Assembly (NCBI RefSeq): GCF_048128805.1
Contig: NC_136012.1
Location: forward strand, 1,434,543 to 1,498,542
Length of the DNA stretch: 64,000 bases
Direction: 5' to 3'
DNA from: Centroberyx gerrardi
Lineage: Eukaryota; Chordata; Actinopteri; Beryciformes; Berycidae
Under the pieces are notes generated by a model that was not told the origin of the DNA, searched no databases, and was given only the letters and a program-made list of their open reading frames with translations. Position numbers and translations under genes: made by a program. Positions 1-24,099 of the stretch are shown here, one piece after another. How positions within the stretch are numbered: the first letter of the stretch is position 1; the number at the start of each line of letters is the position of its first letter.

Positions 1-459
1 GTCAAGCTCAAGTGTTTCCCAAACTGTGTGCCGTCAGTTTAGTTTATTAGTTTATTTGACAGGGACAGTGCACATTTAAAATGTGTCAGAATTAGCCAAA
101 AAGGCTAGTTTCAGAGCTGACCATGCAGTGGGGAAAAAAAACTACGATTATAATTGTCATTTTTACATGTGCGCATTGCGTTTGCTATTTTTTATTCCAA
201 TCAATAATATTCAGACAGTTGCCTAAATGCCATCACATGCTTTCCCCCCTCTTGGGCAAGGTTGGACTTGGGTAAAATAAAGCCTGTGAGAACTCAATCT
301 TTGGCTATGCAATGCAATTGACAACAATAACATTAGGTAATAAAACAGGCATGCTTGAATCATCTCAATGAATAATCCGGTCTGTTCGGGTTACAAAATA
401 AGACTGCAATAGATTACAATAATGCCACGTAAAGCAAATGTATTCATTTACACTTACCG

Positions 460-1612
460 ATGGCAAGATGCAGCCTGTGGCCAAAACACTAAAGTCTGAC
501 CCAGTGGTTGAGTTCGGTGGTCTTCACAACGTTTGACCCGTTGGTGGTGATGCAAACTAGCTGCTCTTCCCGCAAATGCCAGCTGGCCAAAGCCTCACGT
601 AGTTCACACGCAATGTTTTCTCCGGTGTGTTCTCCGGGGAAGTAGGCTGTCTGTAGACATTGTGTTTTCAGTTCAAAGTCTTGATCCAGGAAGTGTACAG
701 TGAGGCTGATGTAGGGCTCTGTCGTTCAACTGGACCAAAGATCTGTGGTACAGGCGTAGTGTTCAACTTGACCCAGTTCCGATTCCACTGTCCTCCTGCA
801 TGTGTCGTACATTTTTGGAATGGCGACATGGGAAAAATAATTCTGTGATGGAATCTGGTATCTTCGGTCCAATTTGTTTATCAGACTCACAAAACCATCT
901 TTGGTCACTGTGTTTATAGGCATCATGTCCTTAGCCAAATAACGAGTTATGGCCTCTGTTATTTCTCTGTGGCGTTTGGATGTTTTGTCATAAGGAGTCA
1001 CACTCGCAAAACTCTGAGAAATGGACTGTTGTTCCAATGATGGCAAGGTTTTAGATTTGCTGCTACTCAACGTTTGTGGTTTTGTGGTTTAGCTAGTTTT
1101 GAATTGTTTGTGTAGTTCTTTATGGTTGTATTGCAGGTGGTGATGGAGGTTGGTTGTGTTTCCTCTGGAAGTTGCCACAACTGTTTGACATGTTTTACAC
1201 AGTACCTGTGTTTGTAACACATCGTCTCTCCTGAATCCAAAATAATTCCAAATAGCAGAAGTGCTGTTCTTTTTCATCACGAGGTCTTCGTCAACCACAT
1301 TTTCCTCGCTCCTTCCTCAGCCATCGTGCTAACTAACCTCGCAGTCGCCACCAAATTGACACCAATTAATCTGAGGGTAGCTGACGGCTAACGTTAGCTG
1401 GGGCTTCATCTGATTGGCCAATGCATGGCCCATGTATCCAGGGCTCCATCTGATAGGTCAAATGTTTGCATGCTGAGTGTGAATGCATGGCGCATGTAAA
1501 TACAATGATTTTTGTTATTCATCGCGTTTCAGGCAGTCTTTTGCGATGTGTTTATCGCGCATGTTCATATCGCAATGACGATGAAAATACGATTTATCGG
1601 TCAGCACTAATT
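460..1612 (-). mobile_element. Decayed hAT-type DNA transposon, 5' half of transposase
   Basis: Reading the minus strand from about 1,298 gives a BED-type zinc finger (CKTCQ followed by a Leu/His-rich NLHHHLQYNH segment). From 1,070 to about 730 comes the region ending in YACTTDLWSS, and after frameshifts and stops down to about 460 come CITTNGSN and CFGHRLHLAIG. This order is that of hAT/ZBED-like transposases. The RNase-H-like core after CFGHRLHLAIG is absent or lies before the window. The end near 1,612 (CAGCACTA on the plus strand) resembles a hAT terminus. At least two frame breaks make it a pseudogene. Family assignment is firm; the outer boundaries are approximate. Confidence 0.8.
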
Positions 1613-3052
1613 TACACAATTATTTAGCTGAAATCGCCACTCTAGGTAGTGTAGATGGTGAGTAGATAGTGACTGAATTTTTGGGTGAACTATTCCTTTA
1701 AGCTCAGGTGCACCCTATTTTTGGAATGCCCTTCCTGACCACCTGAGGGCAGCACAGACTCTGGACTCTTTTAAAACAGGCCTCAAAACCTTTTTGTTCA
1801 GGAAGGCCTTTTCTTGACTTTCTAAAGTGTGATTCTCCGACACATATTTGACAACCGTTTTATTACTTTGACTTGACTCAGACTTACTTGTGACTCGGAT
1901 GTATGGCAACTTGAAATGACTCAAATTGCAATGTTTATCGCCAATGTGTGTAAGCCCATCACTATTGTGTTTTTTGGTTGAGAATAGTCTTATAATCTCA
2001 CACAGCTACAGATTTCCATTTAGATCTCAGTGTACCATCTCAACATCAGGTTGATTCATTAGATTTTATGTTTACATTTTATGATTTTTCCTATTTCCTA
2101 TTTTAAAGTTGCGCTAAGTGATTTTCCGACCACTAGAGGGTGACAGAAACCGCAACACATTTGTAAATAAAGCACAGCAAAACTACTGGACTACAGAGGC
2201 CCCTAAGGACAAACCGTGCATAAAGGCTAATAGCTAAGCTAAACATACCATGGAGAATTGTTGCCGGTTACTAGTCTTACTTTGCCAGATTTTTCTCCCG
2301 CTGAAGGTTACATGTCCCACAATGACAAGTGAAGAGGTAGGTAGCAAGTTTACTAGTTTAACAAGTGTACTTGCTTGTTTCATCGATTCCGCCATTAGGA
2401 GAATTTTTTCACGAATGGGACAACTAAAAGTTAGTGCAAATAGAATCCTGTGCTGTAACAACACTAATCGCACGAATTCCCTGAAATTAACCAATTAACG
2501 AGCTATATTATTACCTTTGTGGCAAGCTGGCTCCCCCTCGCTCCTGCTCTCCACGGTAGGTCATATTGGTATCGCAATGCCTGCTGGGTAACCCTCGCTT
2601 TTAAGCCAGCACTTTAATTGCCTCATTTTCGAGGGAACGTCTGAGACCTGAACAGCCAGTCGCCCTCGCTTCATTTGGCTCACTCAGTAATGGGACACCC
2701 TCCATCATGGCGGCGGCTCACGGGAACGCGCAAATCCGAGGGTTACGAACCCCCTGCCCCTCTCACCATATAAAACCGCTTTTCTCTCCCCAACAGATAT
2801 CCCATGGGGTTACACTTTTGAATGAGCACTCGCTCTGTTATATCCCGCCCCAACATCCTTTTTCAACAGGAAATACGTTAAATTACGGCAAGATGCTCTC
2901 AAAATGCCGTTTCATTGTGACTTTAAAAACTGCGTCCTCCACTAGCAACCCCCTTGCTGGTAAAATAGTTTGCAAACACATAGATTTTCTTCGTTCGTTC
3001 GTAGAATTAAATGAATGATGAAAATGAATAATGAAATGATCTTTGTTCCAAG
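1613..3052. other. Intergenic or intronic stretch upstream of the visible dnd1 exons, repeat debris
   Basis: No coding exon could be recognised. The sequence near 1,690-1,700 (GGTGAACTATTCCTTTAA) is one end of the element family that is complete at 47,626-48,455. Bases about 2,868-2,925 are a diverged copy of the right end of the TTAA-flanked element at 6,529-6,971. The open frames at 2,234-2,498 and 2,707-3,018 resemble no protein I know. Because dnd1 lacks its first exons here, this stretch is probably part of a dnd1 intron. Confidence 0.5.
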
Positions 3053-4367
3053 GTGCTGCGTGGTCTGACGGAGGGGGTGGAAGGAGTGTCTCTGAAGGCT
3101 GGGCCTGGTATACAGGGGGTGTTGGCTGTGGTCATCTTCTCATCCCACCACGCTGCTTCCATGGCCAAGAAGATACTGGTGGAAGGTAGGTGAGCTAGAC
3201 ACTAGAGTTAGTGAAAATCAGATCTGGTCCAGTCAGTGTAGTCCACCTCTGATATGATGGATATGATGCAGTTTGACTGACTCCATATTTATTGTAGAAT
3301 TGATCAATACTACACTGGTTGTCTATGGGAAGCCCTTAACCTGAACTGATATAAGATATTTGAGATATGAGATAATGAGATATTTTTATCAGATTCCACA
3401 GATTCCAAGTGTGGATGGATATGTAGTACTAGTAGTAGAGGGTAACTATGTAAACCTGTTAACCTTTATTTTTTTTTTTCCCCACTGCTGGCAGCTACCT
3501 GTGCACTTAGTTATGGCTGACTCAATTACACTTCGCTAGGGATGCACCGATCTAGATTTTTGGAGCCGATACCGCTTTCTGATATTCTGCCAGCCGTATC
3601 TGCCGATAATGTTTTTTTTGATGATTGGTATCATCAATCGGTTCCCTTTATCGGCCTTCAAAATGATCCAATCTCATATTATGAGTGAATATGGGCCAAT
3701 CGATGGGTGCATCCCTAGGCTCCGCCTTGACAGTCTCTACCTGTCACTTGAATGGCGATTTAACAAGTGTGCCCTTAATTCCTGCTGTATTTCCACACCC
3801 TCCTCTTTGTCTCCAGCTTTCAAGAGGCGTTTTGCCTTGACTGTCTCTATCAAGTGGCAGTTATCGGTCAAGCCCAGCAAGGAGGATCCGGCATCTCCGC
3901 AGCGACCCCCAAAGAGCCTCCTGCCGTCACCCGTCAAGCCCCCCCGCCGCCCCCCGAATGCCCCTCAGCCCTCGGTCCTGCCTCCTCGCCTGGTCCAGCC
4001 TCCGTCCGCCCCCCCGGGCTTCTGCAGAGCGGTAGGAGGGCCCACCGCCCCCCAGCCGCCTCACCCCCCCTGCTCCTCCTCTTCCCCCCAGGGGCCTCTA
4101 ATCACGGTGGAGCCGACATCCTCGGTGCTCCTGCTCCATAAGGTGTGCGAGGTGTTCGGCTGCGGCCAGCCGCTCTATGAGCTACACTACAGCCATGCAG
4201 GGTCAGACGGATTCCTCTACTTCAACTACAGGGTGCGCGTCCCCGGGGTGATAGTGCCCTTCACCGGCCTGGTCACGATCCTGCCGGGACCCACTGACGC
4301 CACCTTGCAGGAGGAAGCTCGTCGGGCCGCGGCCCAGCAGGTCCTGCAGGCCATCTACAAGCACTAA
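3053..4367 (+). CDS. dnd1: Dead end protein 1 (Dnd1), C-terminal two coding exons (5' end outside window)
   Basis: Dnd1 is a vertebrate germ-granule RNA-binding protein that protects germ-cell mRNAs such as nanos from microRNA repression. Two exons are visible: 3,053-3,185 (44 codons plus one base, donor GTAGGT) and 3,817-4,367 (acceptor TCTCCAG, stop TAA at 4,365). They join in phase across an Ala codon. The first encodes the end of the second RRM (VLRGLTEGVEG to MAKKILVE). The second continues into FKRRFALTVSIKWQ, a long proline-rich linker, and a dsRBD-like end: VLLLHKVCEVFGCGQPLYEL, GFLYFNYRVRVPG, FTGLVTILPGP, ARRAAAQQVLQAI. This C-terminal signature is typical of fish Dnd1. The RRM1 exons are not found in the window and must lie upstream of base 1. 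The gene is convergent with hars. Confidence 0.93.
3218..3350 (+). repeat. Dispersed repeat family A, copy in the dnd1 intron
   Basis: The segment reading GATCTGGTCCAGTCAGTG through TTGTCTATGGGAAGCC is nearly identical to 25,345-25,480 (same strand) and to the reverse complement of about 13,330-13,440. A shorter copy lies near 11,725. At least four copies in 64 kb identify a genome-wide repeat of unknown class. Confidence 0.75.
3537..3717. mobile_element. hAT-like miniature inverted-repeat element in the dnd1 intron
   Basis: Terminal inverted repeats TAGGGATGCACCGAT and ATCGATGGGTGCATCCCTA bound a 181 bp element with no coding capacity. The flanking octamers (CACTTCGC and GGCTCCGC) agree at five of eight positions, compatible with an old 8 bp target duplication. 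The termini belong to the same broad TAGGGATG class as the elements at 33,664 and 38,450. Confidence 0.7.
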
Positions 4368-4690
4368 GTAGCTGGCCCACTCTCCAGCCAGTTAGTAAGC
4401 TATACATCACTGTACCGCTCACTAGGTACCGCTACATATATCTACCTCACTGCAGCGATGTTTCAGGCTTTACCATCGTTTATGTTTTGTCATTGATGTT
4501 TTCTAAAAGAAAGACATGTTTCATCTTGTATGTAGTTTGTTGATTTATGCATGTTTTAATTATTGATGTTTATGAAAGTAAGACTTATTTGTCTCATTTG
4601 AACTTATGTGGTTTGTTTTATGCATGCTTTTTTATTCTGTGTTTTAGTATTGGATTGGTTTCTCATTTTAATTAAATGAGATTTGAGATG
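4368..4690 (+). other. dnd1: dnd1 3' UTR with an internal duplication and polyadenylation signal
   Basis: Downstream of the dnd1 stop a unit of about 75 bp (GATGTTT.., AAGACxT.., TTTATGCATG) occurs twice in tandem with divergence, about 4,478-4,556 and 4,549-4,630. ATTAAA at 4,671-4,676 is a plausible poly(A) signal. I saw no obvious GCACTT microRNA-430 type seed match in this stretch. Confidence 0.5.
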
Positions 4691-4699
4691 AAACTGTGA

Positions 4700-6520
4700 T
4701 GGAGTTGTTACATTAAGAAGGTAGAAAAGAGGGATGACTGATTACTCTTTTATGAATATGATTGATGAATGACCACTTACAAAAAACAATAGAAGAGTAG
4801 AGTAAGAGGAGAGTTACAGCCATTATCAGGCTTGGGAATGCTGGCAGGTTTTAGTTTGGGAGTGCAACATTGGTGTGTATCCAGTTCATTCCTGGTTCGC
4901 GATATGTAAAGTCAGAGGGCCTTATTCCCCAAACTTTTCTTAAATTATTCTTCCTTTTATTCTTTAGAACAGTGTTAACGCAGAAACAGAATTCATAAAA
5001 TATGCACATTTGTTCTTTCTTGAGTTGATTTTGTCACAAAAGATACAATAAGCACTGCTGATGCCAAAATGACACCAAATAGTTTCAGTGCTACAATATG
5101 TAACTTTTATTTTTTTTTTTTACATTAAAATAATATAGGATGTATTATATCATCAGTATGTAAGTATTGGCTTTATAATGATGTTGGGTTGTAAACCATT
5201 TTGCAAGTAAGTCATAGCAACATGAAAGAAAATAAAGAACAGAAAAAAGTTTCATATTGCAGCCTTAAAAAGAAAATTTAGAATTCAGAAATAGAAGTTT
5301 TATTAACTGAGGTTAATGCAAAAGGAGAGACATTACCTTCACCAACTAGGTTATGTTTTCGCTCCTGTTTGTCAGCTGGAAATCTCAAAATCTTCTGAAC
5401 ATTCCATTTCCATTAAATTTGGTGGACAGATAGGCCTTGGGCCAAGGAACAATTGATCAGATTTGGTGGTGATCTGGGATTTCCGCTGTTAGAAACAAAC
5501 ACAGATGGAGACTTTATTCCAAATCCTAAGCTTCCGGGGTTAAGAAATCAATTTAACTTAAGTGATAGCAATGATGTGTTTGGGTGTAAAAGCAAGTTGG
5601 AGAATCAGTGTTGGCGGAGGTTTTCGTACTCAGTGTTCCCTCTAATTTTCAAAAGCTAAGGCGTAACAGGCACTGAGAGAAGAGCATGGCAAGACATTAA
5701 AGATGCTGTGTACGCGCCGTCGTCTGAGCACCGCACACTGGATAAGAAACGGTTTGACATGAATGTTCAGATGTTCCGGTGGAGAGGAACGCAATGGTGG
5801 AGAGCCCACTGAATATGTAGACGGCTTGGATCTTTCCCTTTCAAGTTGTAGCTCGAGGGTATGACAAAGATCCATACAGATCAGCCTTGGTAAATCTGAA
5901 GTTCATCGTGAGCCATTCATCACTGTCTGCAAAGATGCACTTTCTCTGCAAAGCCCTATTTGGCAAGGAATCCAGTAGCAGCAAATGCACCATCCTCAAA
6001 GTGTCAGAGCCGACTCACTGCTCATGGGTCTTTATATACTGTTAAACACTGTTAAAATGGCATGCATTCACAATTAGCATGTTGGTCTACGTTCTGTTAA
6101 TTGTGTTCAGATAGTCTGTACACAGAAACATTCATTATTATATCAGAGGCTATTGCCAAATATAGGTCTTAAACCATACAAATTGTTTTATATCCAGTAT
6201 ACAGCCTACAAAGAATAAAAACGGGAACAAAGGTTCAAGATGGCAGCATGTTCCCATCAATCATTTATTGGCCATTAAATGTTCAAATAAATGACATGTT
6301 TCTTCAATCATTATTGGCCAATAAATGATTCAAGGGAGCATGTTCCCTGAATCTTTTTTCCATTATCCCCTAGGACTGAGCACCCCTTTCCTGGTCAGTT
6401 GTATGCTTTTTAAATACCTCTGTTGGATGGTGGAAGCACTAGTATCACGATAGTTTTTTTTTAATTGTTCGTAAACACAATTTGAGATGAAATTTGTCAA
6501 TGTATGATTTGTAAACAAGG
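4700..6520. other. Gene-free stretch with repeat fragments
   Basis: AT-rich sequence without a supportable exon. The part about 5,341-5,480 (ATTTGGTGGACAGATAGG, GATTTGGTGGTGATCTGGG) resembles about 34,900-34,970 and is therefore part of a dispersed repeat. The remaining open frames are short and lack recognisable motifs. Confidence 0.5.
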
Positions 6521-6528
6521 CCCATTAA

Positions 6529-6971
6529 AGTCGAGATGAAATGAAAAATGCCTTTTTAACCCTTTTAGATCACATCCCCGGTCATATTGTGCACCTATTT
6601 AACAATATATGCCACAAAAAATCAATTTCTTTGTATTCTTATATCAAAATTCAATCATGTTTTCTTCCTGTAAAACAAAATATGCCGTGTGCTTACGTAA
6701 GCAGGACTCAACCAATTTCAACCAATAATATCATGACATCCACCCATCAATCAATCTTCAACTTTTAGCGCACAGAGCTAAGATTCATTAGTTAGCTAGC
6801 TAGCAACAGCATGGTACTTCGGTGTGTCTTCGGGTGTTATGACACGCCCACTTTTCAACGTTCAAATCAAATTCCTCCCAACGTTATGTCCCGCCTGTCT
6901 TTCCTGTTTCACTCGGAAATACGTCACGATACGGAAGTTAGATACTCTTGAAATGCCGTTTCATCTCGACT
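6529..6971. mobile_element. TTAA-flanked miniature element (piggyBac/Kolobok-like ends)
   Basis: A 443 bp segment begins AGTCGAGATGAAATG and ends CATCTCGACT as a perfect inverted terminal repeat. TTAA stands on both sides (6,525-6,528 and 6,972-6,975). TTAA duplication is the hallmark of piggyBac and some Kolobok elements. No transposase is encoded. A diverged copy of its right part lies near 2,868-2,925. Confidence 0.8.
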
Positions 6972-6975
6972 TTAA

Positions 6976-8142
6976 TGCTACGCTAGGCAGCTTCGCAAGT
7001 TAGTGGCCCCAAATTGCAGTGAGAGGCTGTTTGAATTTTGAGGTCTTCACGACCCAGAAATCCTGTGCAGTATCACTAAACTAAATGTTGTCTTATTGTG
7101 TGGTGGGGGTAGAGGTGGTGAAGAGGTTCAGCCATTGTTGGTGAGTCCAGCTTTCTCTGTACGGAGCGCTCACTTTTGAATTTTACTCATTAAAGAATTC
7201 ACCCCAAAATGAAAATTAAGTCATTATCTATTCACCTTCATGTCAGTCAAAACTCCATTGAAGTTCGTTAGTTTCATCTCAGCCTTCTTCTGAACAGTTG
7301 AAGTTAACGGAGCCATCTTTTACAGCTCCAAAAGCACGTGCACCCTGCAGCGCTCTGGCGGACGTCAGAACACTGTGCTGTGATAGCATGCACCTCCCCC
7401 AAAACAAGTTGAGAATATTTATACAAGGGATTGAACTGAAAATCTAGGGTTGAAGCTGAAATAAATAAAGCATGTTGTGTTAAAGTTGTTTGTAAATTGT
7501 ACCATTAGAGTGCGTGGATGGATTGAGAAAGTCTTGTCTTCTACATGGTAAAATACTTTGTTGTTTTCCACCCAAGGTAAGACACTATGAAAATCAGCCA
7601 AGGTCAGGGTGAGTTTAAAACTAGTTCCACACTAGATTCCATGATAAAGGATTTCATTTGGGATAGTTCTGAAGATATGGACAATCATTTCCCCCCTCAG
7701 CAATGCCTTGTATCTTAATGACATCCCTCAAGTTTTGCTTGGTAAAGGTGCCCACAAACTTGGTACCCAAAATAACTTTCAGTAGATCAGTATGACTTCA
7801 GAGCTTGAAATTAGGTGAACTGAGTAAATGGTAACTGAAAATACACTTTGAAACACCAGAATTCATATCAACATATACTAAAATAAACTGCAGGTTTTCC
7901 TCTTCAGAGCATTCAACCACATGGGTTAAATCCAGTTTGAATCGGCAGTTTAATGGTCTGATTTGATGCAAGTAATCAAATGAAACTTAAGTTTGGAATT
8001 ATGTCATGCAACCTCACCCAGGGGACTGGGATGCCTTTGGACCATGAACCATTGTGCTGAATATAAACGTGACATTGACCTTGCAGTGATTCGGACTACC
8101 ACTAGGTGCCAGTCTAGTACTGCCCTACTTACCTACAATGCC
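6976..8142. other. Gene-free stretch
   Basis: No exon or RNA gene seen. About 7,195-7,290 (TTAAAGAATTCACCCC.., ATGAAAATTAAGTCATT) is a single diverged arm of the foldback family complete at 47,626-48,455. The rest is unclassified. Confidence 0.5.
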
Positions 8143-8146
8143 TTAA

Positions 8147-8663
8147 AGGTCCCACATTCTCCACTTCCCAGAGTTTTATTTTATGTCTTGAGGTCCATTC
8201 AAAGCTGTTTCTGTGGTGTCATGTACAAAAAACACTCTCAATCCATTTTTACACATTAATTTTCCAGCATCTCTCTGAGCCTTGGCAAGAACAGGCTGTT
8301 TCTGTCGCTGTGTCTTTAAGGCTCATTAATATTAACGACCCTCTGTTCTGACACCGCAGCCCGGCTGCTACAGGTAGGGAAAACTCTCCGGTAATAAACA
8401 GTATTTATAAAACAGACAACCGCTTTGAAAAAAACACTTTGTTAGCCTATTATTTCTTACAAAAATCATAATGAGCGAACCTTTGTGACGCCACAAAGTT
8501 ATGGAAGTCCAAACGGCTCGTTTAGAGGCTCGCTTTTTTAATATGGATTGTGTGGATTTAGTTGGCGACTGTGCATTTTGATACTTTCATGTTTAGATAG
8601 TACATCCAACTCCTTTATAATCAAAGAGGCAAGGGAAATCCTGTTATACATGATATCGGACCT
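8147..8663. mobile_element. Second TTAA-flanked miniature element
   Basis: A 517 bp segment starts AGGTCCCACATT and ends ATATCGGACCT. TTAA is present at 8,143-8,146 and 8,664-8,667. The inverted match is short (AGGTCC plus scattered bases) but the TTAA flanks are exact. It is non-coding. The terminal sequence differs from the element at 6,529, so it is a separate family. Confidence 0.65.
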
Positions 8664-8667
8664 TTAA

Positions 8668-9264
8668 ATACAGTCAAAAGGTTAGAGAAGTGGGCTTGTG
8701 CCTGGAAGATCACTGGCTCATATTGGTGTCCTAGCTAAAACATGAAAAGGACACGGGGAATACCCATTCAAATTGTTTCCAATTGCCATTCATCTGCTTT
8801 ACTTAATCTGGCTGTTACAGAACCATGACATTAACATCCACTTTCCATTTTAGCTGTGCCAACTACTGTGATACACTAGTTAATATTATTTCCAACCATT
8901 CTGTTCTGTGCTGAATACACTCAGGCATTCCGTTATCGTCTTGCAGATGTACAAGAGTTTTGTGAAATGAAACATGAAATTACTTGGGCTGTGAACACGC
9001 AGGGAAACCCAGTAAACGTTTTATTGGTTTCATCGTCAAAGAGCGATGCCACCCAATAATCTGGCTTGCAGTGTAAACAAAACTCAAGAGGATCAGCTAA
9101 AGCATTTCATATTCTGGACATCCTCATCACAGTATGGTAACCCGTGGCTACTCATAAAACTGAACGCGCTGCTGCTGTGCAAACAACTTTCCTCGTAGTC
9201 CACAAGGCAATTATATTTGAGGTACTGAGAAAAATGAGGACCAGAGAAGTATGATTTTAATCTG
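8668..9264. other. Gene-free stretch beyond the hars 3' end
   Basis: Nothing coding was recognised between the TTAA element and the presumed end of the hars transcript. Confidence 0.5.
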
Positions 9265-9916
9265 TTTATTTTTGACACTGGACAGAACAGGGATGTTTCT
9301 TACAGGTAGAAATGTGAATTTTTTTTAATAAGAGCTCAGACTTGAAGCTGTAATGAATACTGCAGCATTACCATCTGTTGGGTTCAGGCAGAAAGAAAAT
9401 GTCTATAACAGAGTTCCTCATTCTTGGTCCTGGATAGGCGAAGCAGTTCTGTAGGAATGCTGCTCTGCGATCAGTTTGGCTGATTAATAATTTGAATGAA
9501 TAACATATGAGACCGAACTGATCTCCAAGAGCTCTATGGAGCAGCGTAGACTCTTAGAGGTTTCATTAACATCAAGGATCTGTTCCCCAGAGCACAACTT
9601 GATGCAAAGTTCAAACTCAAAGCAATGTCACACACTTGACACTCTAAAACATATTACATTTAATGTAAACGGCGTCATATTAGATGTATGGCATTCCCTT
9701 GAAAGTAGCGTAACAAAAAGCGCCACACACTCCATATAATATAGCAGAGTATGAAAATGAGATTGGATGTGTGTGTCCTGTAGGGCTGCAGTGATGCGGA
9801 ACATGCTCTATTGAGGACTAGTTAAGGAACTCTGTACAAGGTGCTACAGAGCGTTTCTGTGTGTTTGAACCAATTGGGTGATGCGGCCAAGGTTGTCGCT
9901 AGGCAGAACGGAACAG
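9265..9916 (-). other. hars: Probable hars 3' UTR
   Basis: On the minus strand the hars stop codon at 9,917-9,919 is followed by about 650 bases without coding signal, up to AATAAA at 9,265-9,270 (TTTATT on the plus strand). This is a plausible poly(A) signal; the true 3' end could not be confirmed without transcript data. Confidence 0.45.
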
Positions 9917-22288
<12,372 letters not shown>

Positions 22289-22446
22289 GGTGTTTCATTA
22301 ATGTGTTTCTGCCGCTACCACCACCGCTAGCTTCCCCACAGCTGTCAAGACCAGTGCCAGACAAAAATTAGAACTTCCGTTCAACATTTTCAAAATAAAA
22401 ACCTTATTAAATATTTTTTTCCACAAAATATCCTCAACACAACACA

Positions 22447-22449
<3 letters not shown>

Positions 22450-22508
<59 letters not shown>

Positions 22509-22512
22509 CTCT
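22450..22512. repeat. (CT)n microsatellite upstream of hars exon 1
   Basis: Nearly pure TC dinucleotides for about 55 bases with one CG interruption near the end. On the hars strand it is (GA)n and lies in the presumed promoter region. Confidence 0.95.
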
Positions 22513-23379
22513 GCTTTAACAATGCTTTATTGGCCTGAAATTACAGACATACCCACTTAGACGTATGCAAGATATATATAGAGCTCCAAAAATCAATAAA
22601 TACAAATCTTAATCCAGACAACAACAACAACATACAACCAGTTCATTTTAATATCAACTATAACAGTGGCACAATTGTTCATAAAGGCTGTATGGGACCT
22701 CCAGTAGGCTTCCCATTGTAAACCAGCAGGAATAAATTGGTTATAACGGTGCTCTCAGTTTCTGGTGCAAATTTGCACCAGAAACTGCGAAGCCAGCAGG
22801 ACAAACTCAAACTCAAATGCAAAGCACGCCAGATAACGTGGAAAGATGTCCACTACCATGTCATTTTGGCTACTGTGCCATTTTTAGTCAATAACAATGC
22901 CACAAATATTCTTATTTGCAATATATACATATTTGAATTCCAGAAGTTCCCCAGTTTATTTAGATATTATTATGTAGTTCGTTTAATCTCAATTCACACT
23001 TTGATTTTCAAGTTTTTTTCTACGCTTTTATTTTGAATACAAATCGCTAAACCGGAAAATTTATTTGTACTACTTCCTACTAACTTGACGCAGCTTGAGA
23101 CCCGATGCTAAGCTAATGCTACGCTATTTCCTTTCTAGCGGAAGGAAGCCGATAGAAGGTAGGAACACCTTGTGATGTAGTTACTGCATTTCATCAAAAC
23201 GTGGCGCTAAATTCCCACAGACTGCCACAGACTTGAACCTAGTTAGTGTATATTCACACCGTCTTGTTTCGTATATAGCTTTTATTCAGATATAATTCAG
23301 AAAAAGTATAAACACGTCTACGTTCCGCTCTCTCTTGCGTTGAAAGTACTTCACTCGAACCTCTATCCTAAACTGAACA

Positions 23380-23880
23380 GGCAATTTAATGCTGTAAGTA
23401 CCTAGGCTACCACATGAAATGTGACTTTACATCTTTTCTGAAACGTTAGTAGCCTCCCTTTATGTCGATATACATATAATCCATCAGGCAACATTTATTT
23501 CAATAAACCTTATTTCACTGGTCGTATGTTATGACCCCTGCCAGCTAACGTACTGCAGCCTTCATCAACCATAGTTTTGGGCGGTAGCAAGCAGTGTGAG
23601 CCAAGTATAAAAGTAGATTTATTTTTATTGAAATAAGTGCTGCTTGGTAATTTATGTGTTAGCCGAATCGAAGAGTGACTCCTAATGAATCAGAAAAGGT
23701 CCTGAGTCATACATTATGAGGTATGTACTTTTGCCCAGGAGCGAGGCCATATTAAAACACCATATTATTGAATGACGTTCTAAGTGTAGTGCAGGCAGAC
23801 CATGTTGGCCGAGTCACCACGCATTGCAGTCGTCCCATGAAAATACCGACTAGCTGCGGACTGAGTTACATTACATGTTG
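23380..23880 (+). repeat. Second copy of the hars-flanking 500 bp unit
   Basis: This segment parallels 21,700-22,195. Shared blocks include GCAATTTAATG, TTTCTGAA, AATAAGTxCTGCTTGG, GCCGAAT, TGATTCAG/TGAATCAG, TTxxGGTATG, GCxAGGCCA and TTGAATG. Similarity is diffuse, so the duplication or insertion is old. Confidence 0.6.
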
Positions 23881-23966
23881 CATAACGAAACCTACTAAAT
23901 CAAAAGTGAAATGACATGCGCCAATACAGATATCTATACCATGATGTTTTATGTTGTTGCCGTATA

Positions 23967-24038
23967 GGGGATGTAGCTCAGTGGTAGAGCGCATGCTTTG
24001 CATGTATGAGGCCCCGGGTTCAATCCCCGGCATCTCCA
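23967..24038 (+). tRNA. tRNA-Ala (anticodon TGC)
   Basis: 72 nt cloverleaf: acceptor GGGGATG pairs with CATCTCC (one G-U); D stem GCTC/GAGC; anticodon stem CATGC/GTATG around TTTGCAT (anticodon TGC); variable loop AGGCC; T stem CCGGG/CCCGG with loop TTCAATC; discriminator A73. Both internal pol III boxes are intact and a TTTT terminator follows about 28 bases downstream. CCA is not encoded, as expected in eukaryotes. It reads codon GCA. It stands alone between hars and mmp25. Confidence 0.95.
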
Positions 24039-24099
24039 CTTCCTTTGGTGTTGTCCCGTGACAATATTTTGTCATCAGCAAAACAACCTGAATAATTAA

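Noticed and set aside
3609..3816. Open frame continuing upstream of the last dnd1 exon to an ATG at 3,609
   Set aside because: It crosses a hAT-like miniature element and a clear acceptor (TCTCCAG at 3,810-3,816); phase from the preceding exon fits splicing at 3,817, so the upstream part is intron read-through.
22298..22522. Arg/Glu repeat protein frame antisense to the (CT)n tract
   Set aside because: Pure translation of a dinucleotide repeat; no supporting gene structure.
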